Source: Streptomyces sp. D2-8
GTDB lineage: Bacteria; Actinomycetota; Actinomycetes; Streptomycetales; Streptomycetaceae
DNA length: 64,000 bases
NCBI RefSeq assembly: GCF_023184515.1
Contig: NZ_JAAHBP010000013.1
Coordinates: 1-64,000 of the forward strand
Direction of reading: 5' to 3'
Shown here piece by piece: positions 32,811 through 40,947 of the stretch. The translations under genes and the position numbers were made by a program. The notes below the pieces were generated by a model. That model worked only from the letters and a program-made list of their open reading frames with translations, did not search any database and had not been told where the DNA came from. Position 1 is the stretch's first letter. Every line of letters starts with the position of its first letter.

Positions 32811-33741
32811 CCAGACGAGCCAACTGGAGCGGGCCAACTCGTGGATGGAGGGCAGCGCCTCGGTCGGCATGGTCGCCGGACCGGGCCTCGCGGGCATCCT
32901 CGTCCAGATCATGAGCGCACCGGTCGCCCTGGTCGTCGACAGCGTCAGCTACCTCGTCAGCTACACGACACTGTCCCGGCTCCCGAAGGCGCCTCCCTCG
33001 GCCGACCCGGTCGAGGAGAGCGACGCCCCGGAGGGAAAACCCGGCCCGGCCGCCGAGCCAGGGTGCGCCCGGCCGAAGGAAACCCACCGGGAACAGGTGC
33101 TCGCGGGCCTGCGCGTCCTGCGTCACGACCGCCTTCAGCGGCCGATGACCCTGGCAGCCGCACACTTCAACATCTTCCACTCCATGTTCTTCGCGGTGAA
33201 CGTCCTGTTCCTCCTGAAGAACCTCGACTTCAGCCCCGGCCTCCTGGGCGCCACCAGCATGGCCGGCGGAATAGCGGGACTGGTCGGAGCATCCTGCACC
33301 CCCCTCCTCACCCGCACCCTCGGCCAAGGCCGAGCCCTGATCCTCGTGTACGCCGTACCGGGCCTGGCCGCCGTCCTGGTTCCGCTCGCCGCAGGCACCG
33401 GCCGAGTCGTGGCCGTCACCCTGGTCACCGTCTCGACCTTCGTCTACACCTGCGCCGTGGTGGTCAACCTCGTCATCAGCGACACGGTCAAGCAGACCCT
33501 CGTGCCGGACCACCTGCTCGGGCGTGTCACCGCCTCCACCCGCTTCATCAGCTGGGGAGTCCAGCCGATCGGTGCCCTCCTCGGCGGCTGGCTCGGCACC
33601 TGGCTCGGCCTCGTCGAGGTGATGGTGCTCGCGTCGGCCGGCCTGGTCGCCTCGGCCCTGTGGCCGCTGTTCAGCCCCGTACGCTCCCTGATCCGTCTGC
33701 CGGACGACGAGGAGAACGAGGCAGCCGCCGGGGACGCCTGA
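32811..33741 (+). pseudogene. MFS_3 family efflux protein, C-terminal remnant
   Basis: About 310 residues of an MFS_3 (macrolide-efflux-like) transporter starting in mid-protein at SQLERANSWMEGSASVG and VAGPGLAGILVQI. Six to seven membrane helices remain, for example ALILVYAVPGLAAVLVPLAAG, and LVPDHLLGRVTASTRFISWG marks the C-terminal half. About 130 N-terminal residues and the start codon are gone. The truncation point abuts that of the ABC-F remnant. Confidence 0.85.
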
Positions 33742-34068
33742 GCAGACCGGAACCCGCCCACGACCACGTGACCGCAGGAGCCACACGTGCACGTGAAACC
33801 CGAAGTCCCACGCTGCCCAACGGCCCGCGCCTGATCGTCTCCCGGGGACCTGGTCCGGTTCGACGTGGACACCGTGCTGCACAGGGTGCTGAGCGACTGG
33901 GAAGGCGGGCGGCACGCGGTCCGGGCCCCGCAGGCTCCTTCCCCGGTCCCCGACGAACCCGCGGTCATCCTGGCCGACAGAGCCGTCGGCCGGACCGCGA
34001 TGCCCGAGACGCGGCCACCCGCCCCCCGGCGGACGGGAGACGGGTGGGGCGGTGCCGGCCGGGCTCGC
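33742..34068. other. 327-base gap with no confident gene
   Basis: Between the MFS remnant and the first DUF3558 gene. From 33846 the plus strand reads DLVRFDVDTVLHRVLSDWEG, which looks like a protein fragment, then becomes low-complexity. I do not recognise its family and see no promoter or ribosome binding site. It may be a further remnant of the deleted locus. Confidence 0.4.
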
Positions 34069-34962
34069 TCAGCTCTGCGACGCGGGCTTCTTCGACGGCG
34101 AGGCCTCGGTGTCCTTCGAGGGCTCGTCCGACGCACCCTTGGAGGGAGACTCCGACGGCGACTTCGACGCCGACTTGGACGGGGCGCCGCCCGCCTTGCC
34201 GCCGCCCTTGCCGTTCGCCTCGGACACCGCGTCCACCGCCTCCTTGACGGCCTTCTTCGCGTCCTTCAGCATGTCGTCGCCGCTCGGCGTCTTGTCGCCG
34301 GCCAGGCCCGCGCCGTTGTAGTCGAGCGTGACCACGACGTTCTCGACGCGCGCCACGATCGTCTGCTGCTTGAAGGTGCCTTCCTTCTTCTTCAGGTCGT
34401 AGTGCACGGCCGTCGCCTGGTCGCCCGTACCGGCCACCGGCTCCGTCTTGACGCCCTTCGCGCCCTCGACGGCCTGGGCCTCCTGGACCTGCTTGTCGAA
34501 GTACTGCCCGGCCAGCTTGTCGGCCGCGCCACGCGTGGCGTCCGACTCGAAGCGCAGCATCGACACGTTCAGCCAGCGGAACTGCGAACCCTTCACGCCG
34601 TTGTTGTCGAGGCTGTTCCAGGAGCAGCTGCCCCGGGTCGAGATGTCGTCCGACTTGCCCTCCTTGCCGGACTTGCTCTTCGGAACGAGGTCCTTCAGCA
34701 TCTTCTTCGAGAGCGCCTTGCACGACTCCGGAAGCTTGCCGTACGCCGCCGCCTCCACGGTCGGCGACGGACTCGCGGACGCCGACGCGGCGGCCTCGGC
34801 GGCCTTGTCCGTGCTGTCGCCGGAGCCGGAGTCCGAGGAGCAGCCGGCGGCGACCAGCATCACGGGTACGGCGGCCGCGCAGACAAGGACGCGGTTGAGT
34901 CGCTTCGCTCGCTGGTCTCGCTGCTCTCGCTGTGCTCGTCGCTGCATGGTTCCTTCACTCAT
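34069..34962 (-). CDS. DUF3558 lipoprotein 1
   Basis: A 297-residue lipoprotein. The signal peptide NRVLVCAAAVPVMLVAAGC has a lipobox (VAAGC). The mature part has two cysteines likely to pair (LPESCKALSKKMLKDLVP and TRGSCSWNSL) and the DUF3558 fold seen in actinobacterial cell-envelope lipoproteins. It ends in a Lys/Ser/Pro-rich tail. Function unknown. ATG 34962 is used; ATG 34947, with GAAGGA close upstream, is an alternative. A second DUF3558 gene lies just upstream on the same strand. Confidence 0.82.
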   Translation of the reverse strand: MSEGTMQRRAQREQRDQRAKRLNRVLVCAAAVPVMLVAAGCSSDSGSGDSTDKAAEAAASASASPSPTVEAAAYGKLPESCKALSKKMLKDLVPKSKSGKEGKSDDISTRGSCSWNSLDNNGVKGSQFRWLNVSMLRFESDATRGAADKLAGQYFDKQVQEAQAVEGAKGVKTEPVAGTGDQATAVHYDLKKKEGTFKQQTIVARVENVVVTLDYNGAGLAGDKTPSGDDMLKDAKKAVKEAVDAVSEANGKGGGKAGGAPSKSASKSPSESPSKGASDEPSKDTEASPSKKPASQS

Positions 34963-35081
34963 GACGCTCGTGGTTCCCTGCGGTCGGAACGGGTCCGAGT
35001 GGTCACCGTACGCGGTGAGGCAACCGTGTGTTCCTTCTTCGCACGCCTTGCGGGTACGCGTGAAAGGGCCGTGAAGGGGCC

Positions 35082-35900
35082 TCAGTCGCCCAGCGAATCC
35101 GCCAGCTGGGAGGCCAGTTTCTGCACCCTGTCCTGCATTTCCTTGCTGTCCGGGACGACGCCGACGGTCGCCGGCTGCTCCGCGTACTCGATGGTCACGA
35201 TGACGTTGGACGTGCGGAACGCCACAGTCACCGTCCGCTGCTTGGCCGTCGAACCGGAACTGCTCAGCCCGTCGTCGAGGAACGCCTCGTCGCCGAGGTC
35301 CTCGAGCACCCGGGGCTGTAGATCGGTCGGGGCAGCGGACGCGGACGCCGAGGGCGAGGACGAGCCGGACGGGGAGGGGGAGCCGCTCGGGGACGCGGTC
35401 GAACCGCCCGCCGGCGTGCCGGCGGCGGGCGCCGTCTCCGTGGCGGTCGGCTCGGGCAGGTGGGCCGACGCCTCCCGCTCCGCGAACAGCTGCTCGGCCT
35501 GGCTGTCGTCGCTGACGGCGTTGTCGTACGAGACGACCCGCTCGAAGTCGATCAGCAGATGGTCGGTGGCCGCCGGGGAGTCCACCTTCCAGCGGCAGCC
35601 GACCTTGCGGTCGGTGTCGAACGTGCTCGTCGGCTCACCCTCGTAGGCCTTCTCGCGCTGCTCCTGGTCGCGGATCTGCCGGATGCCCGGGAGGAGTTCG
35701 TCGAGCGTGCTCTCGTCGACCTCGGTGCAGGGCTCGGGGAGCGTGCGGTAACGGCCGGGCTCGGCGGCGGCCGATGCCGTGCCGGTGTCGCCCGGGTTGG
35801 AGTCGTCCGTCGGGTCGTCGTCGCCCGAGCCGCCGGTGCAGCCGGCCAGTACCGCCGCGAGGAGCACGGCGATACCGGGTACACACGCCTTCCGTTGCAC
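35082..35900 (-). CDS. DUF3558 lipoprotein 2
   Basis: A 272-residue lipoprotein. Signal peptide VPGIAVLLAAVLAGC with lipobox LAGC. The mature protein has LPEPCTEVDESTLDELLPG and DRKVGCRWKV, the two-cysteine DUF3558 pattern, and an internal Ser/Pro-rich stretch of about 45 residues that splits the domain. Its end reads MQDRVQKLASQLADSLGD. GTG 35900 is chosen because GAGGAG lies 8 bases upstream and it gives a proper signal peptide. Its tandem paralogue is 120 bases downstream. Function unknown. Confidence 0.82.
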   Translation of the reverse strand: MQRKACVPGIAVLLAAVLAGCTGGSGDDDPTDDSNPGDTGTASAAAEPGRYRTLPEPCTEVDESTLDELLPGIRQIRDQEQREKAYEGEPTSTFDTDRKVGCRWKVDSPAATDHLLIDFERVVSYDNAVSDDSQAEQLFAEREASAHLPEPTATETAPAAGTPAGGSTASPSGSPSPSGSSSPSASASAAPTDLQPRVLEDLGDEAFLDDGLSSSGSTAKQRTVTVAFRTSNVIVTIEYAEQPATVGVVPDSKEMQDRVQKLASQLADSLGD

Positions 35901-36071
35901 GTGGTGGCTCCTCTCGACACGGATATTGGCTTGCCGCCGTCGGGCGGGCGATGAACACAATGTGTATCGCACGCACTGCCGTGAACGCCGGTCCGATTTC
36001 CCTTTCGTCGACCTTGGCTCCGGTATTTGCTGTTGAGGACTTCTGTTCGTTTACGGGGGATTGAGGGCGTT

Positions 36072-37265
36072 ATGTCGTACGTAGAGATACCGGGTGCGAA
36101 GGTGCCGATCCGGATGTGGGCCGACCCGGCCTCGGTCGAGGGCTCGGCGCTCCAGCAGCTCCAGAACGTCGCCACGCTGCCGTGGATCAAGGGCCTGGCG
36201 GTCATGCCCGACGTGCACTACGGCAAGGGCGCGACGGTCGGCTCCGTCATCGCGATGCGGGGCGCGGTGTGCCCGGCGGCGGTGGGCGTCGACATCGGCT
36301 GCGGAATGTCGGCGGTGAAGACGTCCCTGACGGCGAACGACCTGCCCGGCGATCTGTCCCGGCTGCGGTCGAGGATCGAGCAGGTGATTCCGGTGGGGCG
36401 GGGGATGCATGACGACCCCGTGGACCCGGGGCGGCTGCACGGGTTCGGCACGGCGGGGTGGGACGGGTTCTGGGAGCGGTTCGGCGGGGTTGCCGAGGCG
36501 GTCAAGTTCCGTCAGGAACGCGCCACGAAGCAGATGGGAACCCTCGGCGGAGGGAATCATTTTGTCGAAGTGTGCACGGATACGACCGATTCTGTCTGGC
36601 TGATGCTGCACTCCGGTTCCCGGAACATCGGCAAGGAACTGGCCGAGCATCACATCGGCGTGGCCCAGCAGCTCCCGCACAACCAGGGCCTGGTCGACCG
36701 CGACCTCGCGGTCTTCGTGGCGGACACCCCGCAGATGGCGGCGTACCGCAACGACCTGTTCTGGGCGCAGGAGTACGCGAAGTACAACCGCTCGATCATG
36801 ATGGCGCTCCTGAAGGACGTGATCCGCAAGGAGTTCAAGAAGGCCAAGCCGGCCTTCGAGCCGGAGATCAGCGCGCACCACAACTACGTGGCCGAGGAGC
36901 GCTATGACGGGGTGGACCTGCTCGTGACCCGCAAGGGCGCGATCCGGGCCGGCTCCGGCGAGTACGGGATCATCCCCGGCTCCATGGGCACGGGTTCGTA
37001 CATCGTGAAGGGCCTCGGCAACGCCAAGTCCTTCAACTCGGCCTCGCACGGCGCGGGCCGGCGCATGAGCCGCAACGCGGCCAAGCGCCGGTTCACCACG
37101 AAGGACCTGGAGCAGCAGACCCAGGGGGTGGAGTGCCGCAAGGACTCCGGGGTCGTCGACGAGATCCCCGGCGCCTACAAGCCGATCGAGCAGGTCATCG
37201 ACCAGCAGCGCGACCTCGTGGAGGTCGTGGCGCAGATCAAGCAGGTCGTCTGCGTGAAGGGCTGA
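36072..37265 (+). CDS. rtcB: RNA ligase RtcB family protein
   Basis: A 397-residue RtcB protein. Metal and guanylate-site features are MPDVHYGKGATVGSVIA, VGVDIGCGM (Mn-binding Cys), LGGGNHFVEV, LHSGSRNIGK and SASHGAGRRMSRN with the His that is guanylylated. RtcB joins 2',3'-cyclic phosphate and 5'-OH RNA ends in RNA repair. All signature residues I can check are present. ATG 36072 follows a GAGGG site. There is no archease or RtcA gene in the window. Confidence 0.95.
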   Translation: MSYVEIPGAKVPIRMWADPASVEGSALQQLQNVATLPWIKGLAVMPDVHYGKGATVGSVIAMRGAVCPAAVGVDIGCGMSAVKTSLTANDLPGDLSRLRSRIEQVIPVGRGMHDDPVDPGRLHGFGTAGWDGFWERFGGVAEAVKFRQERATKQMGTLGGGNHFVEVCTDTTDSVWLMLHSGSRNIGKELAEHHIGVAQQLPHNQGLVDRDLAVFVADTPQMAAYRNDLFWAQEYAKYNRSIMMALLKDVIRKEFKKAKPAFEPEISAHHNYVAEERYDGVDLLVTRKGAIRAGSGEYGIIPGSMGTGSYIVKGLGNAKSFNSASHGAGRRMSRNAAKRRFTTKDLEQQTQGVECRKDSGVVDEIPGAYKPIEQVIDQQRDLVEVVAQIKQVVCVKG

Positions 37266-37275
37266 CCGGGCGGCT

Positions 37276-38052
37276 CTACGACTCCCGGTGCACCTTCGTG
37301 TTCGACGCCTGGGCGCGGGGGCGGAGGACCAGGAGGTCCACGTTGACGTGGGCGGGGCGGGTGACCGCCCACGTGATCGTTTCGGCGACGTCGTCGGCCG
37401 TGAGGGGGTCGGCGACGCCCTGGTAGACCTTGGCCGCCTTGTCCTCGTCGCCGCCGAAGCGGGTCAGGGCGAACTCGTCGGTCTTGACCATGCCGGGGGC
37501 GATCTCGATGACGCGGACCGGCCGGCCGACGATCTCCAGGCGCAGCGTCTCGGCGAGGACGTGGGCGCCGTGCTTGGCGGCGACGTAGCCCCCGCCGCCC
37601 TCGTAGGTGCCGTGGCCGGCGGTGGAGGAGACGACCACGACCGTGCCGTCGCCGCTCGCGATCAGCTTGGGCAGCAGGGCCTGGGTGAGGTTGAGGGTAC
37701 CGAGGACGTTCGTCTCGTACATCTGGCGCCAGTGGGCCGGGTCGCCGGTCGCGACCGGGTCGGCGCCGAGCGCGCCGCCCGCGTTGTTGACCAGCACGCC
37801 GATCGTCTTGAACGCCGTGGCGAACTCGTCGACCGCCGCGCGGTCCGTGACGTCGAGGGGGTAGGCCGTGGCCTGGTGGCCCGCCTTGGTGATCTCCTCC
37901 GCGAGGGCCTCGATGCGGTCCTTGCGGCGCGCGGTGAGGACGACGCGGTAGCCCGCCGCGGCGAGCTGCCGGGCCGTGGCTGCGCCGATTCCGCTGCTCG
38001 CACCCGTGACGACGGCGATGCGGGAGGCTGCGGGCGGGGCTGCGGTGGCCAT
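37276..38052 (-). CDS. Short-chain dehydrogenase/reductase (SDR)
   Basis: A 258-residue classical SDR. The cofactor loop is VVTGASSGIGAATA, the structural motif is LVNNAGG, the catalytic Ser and Tyr-Lys are in VVVSSTAG and GGGGYVAAKHG. The Arg pair in LTARRKDRIEAL suggests NADP(H). It resembles YdfG/serine-type 3-hydroxy acid dehydrogenases in its ETITWAVTRPAHVNVD ending. Substrate unknown. GGAG lies 5 bases before the ATG. It converges on rtcB. Confidence 0.9.
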   Translation of the reverse strand: MATAAPPAASRIAVVTGASSGIGAATARQLAAAGYRVVLTARRKDRIEALAEEITKAGHQATAYPLDVTDRAAVDEFATAFKTIGVLVNNAGGALGADPVATGDPAHWRQMYETNVLGTLNLTQALLPKLIASGDGTVVVVSSTAGHGTYEGGGGYVAAKHGAHVLAETLRLEIVGRPVRVIEIAPGMVKTDEFALTRFGGDEDKAAKVYQGVADPLTADDVAETITWAVTRPAHVNVDLLVLRPRAQASNTKVHRES

Positions 38053-38174
38053 GGGAGCTCCTCGGGCGTGGGTGGGGCGGGGCGGATCGTGCGCCGGCGC
38101 TTCCGGCCAGGATAGGTGGGCCCCCGGGTGGGAGAATGAGGCTGGGTGGTCCCCTGTTCTCCCGGAGGTGGATC

Positions 38175-38609
38175 ATGGGCGAGGCACGTGAGGTCATGGA
38201 CCGGCTCACGGACGCGGTCACCACACACGCCGATCTGAAGGTCCTCGGCGAGCTCTACGCGGAGGACGCGGTCGCCTTCACTCCCGACGAGGGTGAGCTG
38301 CGCGGGCGCGACGCGATCGTCGAGTACTGGCGGACGATGACCGAGGCGGTCCCCGAGGCGACGTTCGAGACGCTGCATTCCTACGAGTCCGGTGACACGG
38401 CCATCGACGAGGGCGTGTTCCGCGGGCGGAACACCGGCCCGCTGGAGCTGCCCAACGGCGAGACGCTGCCGCCGACGCAGAAGGAGGTGCGGATCCGCGG
38501 GGTGGACATCGCCACCGTGAAGGACGGGCGGATCGTCGACTACCGGCTGTACTTCGACGAGATGGACTTCCTCGGGCAGTTGGGGCTGCTGCCCGACGAG
38601 CCGTTCTGA
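38175..38609 (+). CDS. NTF2-like (SnoaL/ketosteroid isomerase-fold) protein
   Basis: A 144-residue alpha-beta cone protein. Typical features are LTDAVTTHADLKVLGELYAE, VAFTPDEGELRGRDAIVEYW and the final VKDGRIVDYRLYFDEMDFL. It may bind a small hydrophobic molecule; the role is unknown. GGAGG lies 6 bases upstream of ATG 38175. It is divergent from the SDR gene. Confidence 0.82.
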   Translation: MGEAREVMDRLTDAVTTHADLKVLGELYAEDAVAFTPDEGELRGRDAIVEYWRTMTEAVPEATFETLHSYESGDTAIDEGVFRGRNTGPLELPNGETLPPTQKEVRIRGVDIATVKDGRIVDYRLYFDEMDFLGQLGLLPDEPF

Positions 38610-38626
38610 GGCTTTGAGGGGTCCGG

Positions 38627-38962
38627 TCAGTTTCCCCGCGGGGCGTACATGATGACGGCCATGCCCGTGAGGCAGATCAGTGCGCCCGTGATGTCCCAGC
38701 GGTCCGGGCGGTAGCCGTCCGCGACCACGCCCCACAGGAGCGAACCGGCGACGAAGATCCCGCCGTACGCGGCGAGGACGCGGCCGAAGTGGGCGTCGGG
38801 CTGGAACGTCGCGACGAAGCCGTAGGCGCCGAGCGCGAGGACGCCGCCGGCCGCCCAGAGCCAGCCCTTGTTCTCGCGCACGCCCTGCCAGACCAGCCAG
38901 GCGCCGCCGATCTCCAGCAGCGCGGCGAGCACGAAGAGGGCGGCGGAGCGGAGCACGGACAT
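38627..38962 (-). CDS. YnfA-family (UPF0060) small membrane protein
   Basis: A 111-residue protein with four membrane helices and the UPF0060 signatures FVLAALLEIGGAWLVWQ, GWLWAAGGVLALGAYGFVAT and a terminal GALICLTGMAVIMYAPR. It resembles small multidrug resistance-type transporters; transport has not been shown for most members. It converges on the NTF2-like gene. Confidence 0.88.
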   Translation of the reverse strand: MSVLRSAALFVLAALLEIGGAWLVWQGVRENKGWLWAAGGVLALGAYGFVATFQPDAHFGRVLAAYGGIFVAGSLLWGVVADGYRPDRWDITGALICLTGMAVIMYAPRGN

Positions 38963-38999
38963 GGCGTCAGCTTCGCATGCCCTCGTCGGGACACCGGCG

Positions 39000-39158
39000 T
39001 CAGTCGTCCGGGGTCTCGGCGTCGTAGCGTTCGCGGGCCTCTTTGACCTCGTCGAAGTGGTGCTCCGCCCAGTCCTTCACGGCGGTCAGCAGCAGCGCCG
39101 GATTCTGGCCCAGGGACGTGAGCTCACAGTCGACGCGGACCGGGACGGACGGGGTGAC
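39000..39158 (-). pseudogene. HxlR-type regulator, C-terminal remnant
   Basis: About 50 residues remain: VPVRVDCELTSLGQNPALLL and TAVKDWAEHHFDEVKEAR, which are the wing and dimerisation helix of HxlR regulators. The recognition helix and N-terminus are missing. The truncated end faces the truncated oxidoreductase gene on the other strand, the order expected for an HxlR regulator divergent from its target. Confidence 0.8.
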
Positions 39159-39182
39159 ATCGGCGTCATCCCGCAGGCCCAG

Positions 39183-39380
39183 CCCGCCTCCGTCCGGGGG
39201 GTGTGGACCGGTGCGGTCGAGGTGAGCGCGGACGGGGCTCAGCTGGCGGAGCTGGTGCGGCTGGTGGACGAGGGGGTGCTGACGACGCGGGTCGCCGAGA
39301 CGTTCGCCCTGGACGACGCCGCCAAGGCGCATGCCCGGCTCGACGAGGGCGGTGTGCGGGGGCTGGTGCTCGTGCCCTGA
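39183..39380 (+). pseudogene. NADP-dependent (quinone-type) oxidoreductase, C-terminal remnant
   Basis: About 65 residues remain of a zinc-type quinone oxidoreductase: SADGAQLAELVRLVDEGVLT, TTRVAETFALDDAAKAHARL and GGVRGLVLVP at the end. The catalytic and Rossmann domains, roughly 240 residues, are gone. It abuts the HxlR remnant. Confidence 0.8.
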
Positions 39381-39420
39381 CGCCCGGCCCGGTTCCTCAG
39401 CACCCGGCCCGGTTCCTCAG
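39381..39420 (+). repeat. 20-bp tandem duplication
   Basis: CGCCCGGCCCGGTTCCTCAG (39381-39400) is followed directly by a copy that differs at one base (39401-39420). It lies between the oxidoreductase remnant and the AraC gene. Confidence 0.9.
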
Positions 39421-40184
39421 CGCCCGCCCCGGGCCCCTGCGGCGTACGCCGCGGGGGGCACCCCCACCGTCGTCGTGAAGTCCCGTACGAGATGGGCCTG
39501 GTCGGCGTAGCCGAGGTCGGCCCAGTCGATGTCGTCGCGGGTGCCGGCCTGTTCCAGGGCCTCGTGGATGCGGTAGCGGAGGATGACCCACTTGGGGCTC
39601 ACCCCCACGTAAGTGGCGAACAGCCGTTGCAGGGCCCGCACCGACAGGCCCTGGGCGTGGGCGAAGTCGCCCACGCGGCGCACGGTGCGGTCGGCGCGGA
39701 CCTGCCGGACGAGATCGATCGCGAGGTCGGCCTGCGGGTCCGGGGCGCAGGGCAGGGAGAGCAGGAAGGCGTCGAGGGCGGTCACCCGGGCGCGGTCGCC
39801 GGCGGCGGTGACGACCGAGCGGGCGGTGTCACCTGTGATCTGCGGGAACACCTCCTGGCCGGGCAGTGCGCGGCCCGTCCACCGGGAGACGGGCACCCCG
39901 GGGGTGTACGGCCGGAAGCCGCCGGGGCGGAACTTCACCCCGCAGACCCGGCCCCGCCCGGTCAGCTTCCTGGTGTACAGGCCGAGCGCGACGCCGGTGA
40001 CCTCGGCGTACGGCGGCCCTTCGTCCTCGTCCCACTGGAAGGTGAGGTTGACGGCGGGGTGCGGGACGACGTGGGAGGCGTAGGGGGCGGGCAGGTCCCA
40101 GTCGATGTGAGGGGACGGCAGGGCCCGGCTCCACGCTTGCCCGGCCCCTGGTGAGAGGGGAGTAAGAAGGACGCCCCGGCGCAA
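39417..40184 (-). CDS. AraC-family transcriptional regulator
   Basis: About 255 residues. The C-terminal half is the double HTH: RVGDFAHAQGLSVRALQRLF, VGVSPKWVILRYRIHEALE and LGYADQAHLVRDFTTTVGV. The N-terminal domain has VVPHPAVNLTFQWDEDEG and VCGVKFRPGGFRPY, as in the DUF6597-type regulators. The start is uncertain: TTG 40184 is the first start in a sensible place. The first 30 residues (RALPSPHIDWDLPAPY) look shorter than usual for the family, so a small deletion is possible. It is divergent from the response regulator gene. Confidence 0.72.
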   Translation of the reverse strand: MRRGVLLTPLSPGAGQAWSRALPSPHIDWDLPAPYASHVVPHPAVNLTFQWDEDEGPPYAEVTGVALGLYTRKLTGRGRVCGVKFRPGGFRPYTPGVPVSRWTGRALPGQEVFPQITGDTARSVVTAAGDRARVTALDAFLLSLPCAPDPQADLAIDLVRQVRADRTVRRVGDFAHAQGLSVRALQRLFATYVGVSPKWVILRYRIHEALEQAGTRDDIDWADLGYADQAHLVRDFTTTVGVPPAAYAAGARGGR

Positions 40185-40227
40185 CGCGTACGGCCTGGGG
40201 GGCCGGGCGGCTTGGCACACTGGACGC

Positions 40228-40947
40228 GTGCCCCACACCGTGCTGCTCGCCGAAGACGACCGCGCCATCCGCAACGCCCTGGAGCGTGCCCTGACCCTGG
40301 AGGGCTACCAGGTCATGGCGGTCGCCGACGGTGTCGAGGCGCTGGCGCAGGCCCACCGCAACCGTCCGGACGTGCTCGTCCTGGACGTGATGATGCCCGG
40401 CATCGACGGGCTCCAGGTGTGCCGGGTGCTGCGCGCCGAGGGGGACCGGACGCCGGTGCTGATGCTGACGGCCCTGGTGGAGACGGCCGACCGCATCGCC
40501 GGCCTGGACGCGGGCGCCGACGACTACGTGGTGAAGCCCTTCGACGTGGAGGAGGTCTTCGCCCGGCTGCGCGCCCTGCTGCGCCGCACCAGCCCGGTGG
40601 CTGCCGGGAGCGCACCGGCGGCCGAGGCGCCCAGGCAGCCCCCGGAGCGGTTCGTCGAGGCGGCCGGGATCCGCATGGACCCGCAGGCGCGCCGGGGCTG
40701 GCGGGGCGCGCGCGAGCTGGAGCTGACCCGCACCGAGTTCGAGCTGCTGGAGCTGCTGGTGCGCAACGCGGGCATCGTCCTCGACCACTCGACGATCTAC
40801 GACCGCATCTGGGGCTACGACTTCGGGCCCGGCTCGAAGAACCTCGCCGTCTACGTCGGCTATCTGCGCCGCAAGCTCGACGAGCCGGACGCGCCGCAGC
40901 TGATCCACACGGTGCGGGGCGTGGGTTACGTGCTGCGGGAGGACTGA
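40228..40947 (+). CDS. OmpR-family response regulator
   Basis: A 239-residue response regulator. The receiver has LLAEDDRAIRNAL, the phosphorylated Asp in LVLDVMMPGIDG, the switch Thr in MLTALV and the Lys in DYVVKPFDVEE. The winged-helix output domain contains RTEFELLELLVRN and ends GYLRRKLDEPD and IHTVRGVGYVLRED. The sensor kinase gene begins directly after the stop (TGAGTG), so they form an operon. GTG 40228 lies 6 bases after a weak CACACT hexamer. Confidence 0.92.
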   Translation: MPHTVLLAEDDRAIRNALERALTLEGYQVMAVADGVEALAQAHRNRPDVLVLDVMMPGIDGLQVCRVLRAEGDRTPVLMLTALVETADRIAGLDAGADDYVVKPFDVEEVFARLRALLRRTSPVAAGSAPAAEAPRQPPERFVEAAGIRMDPQARRGWRGARELELTRTEFELLELLVRNAGIVLDHSTIYDRIWGYDFGPGSKNLAVYVGYLRRKLDEPDAPQLIHTVRGVGYVLRED

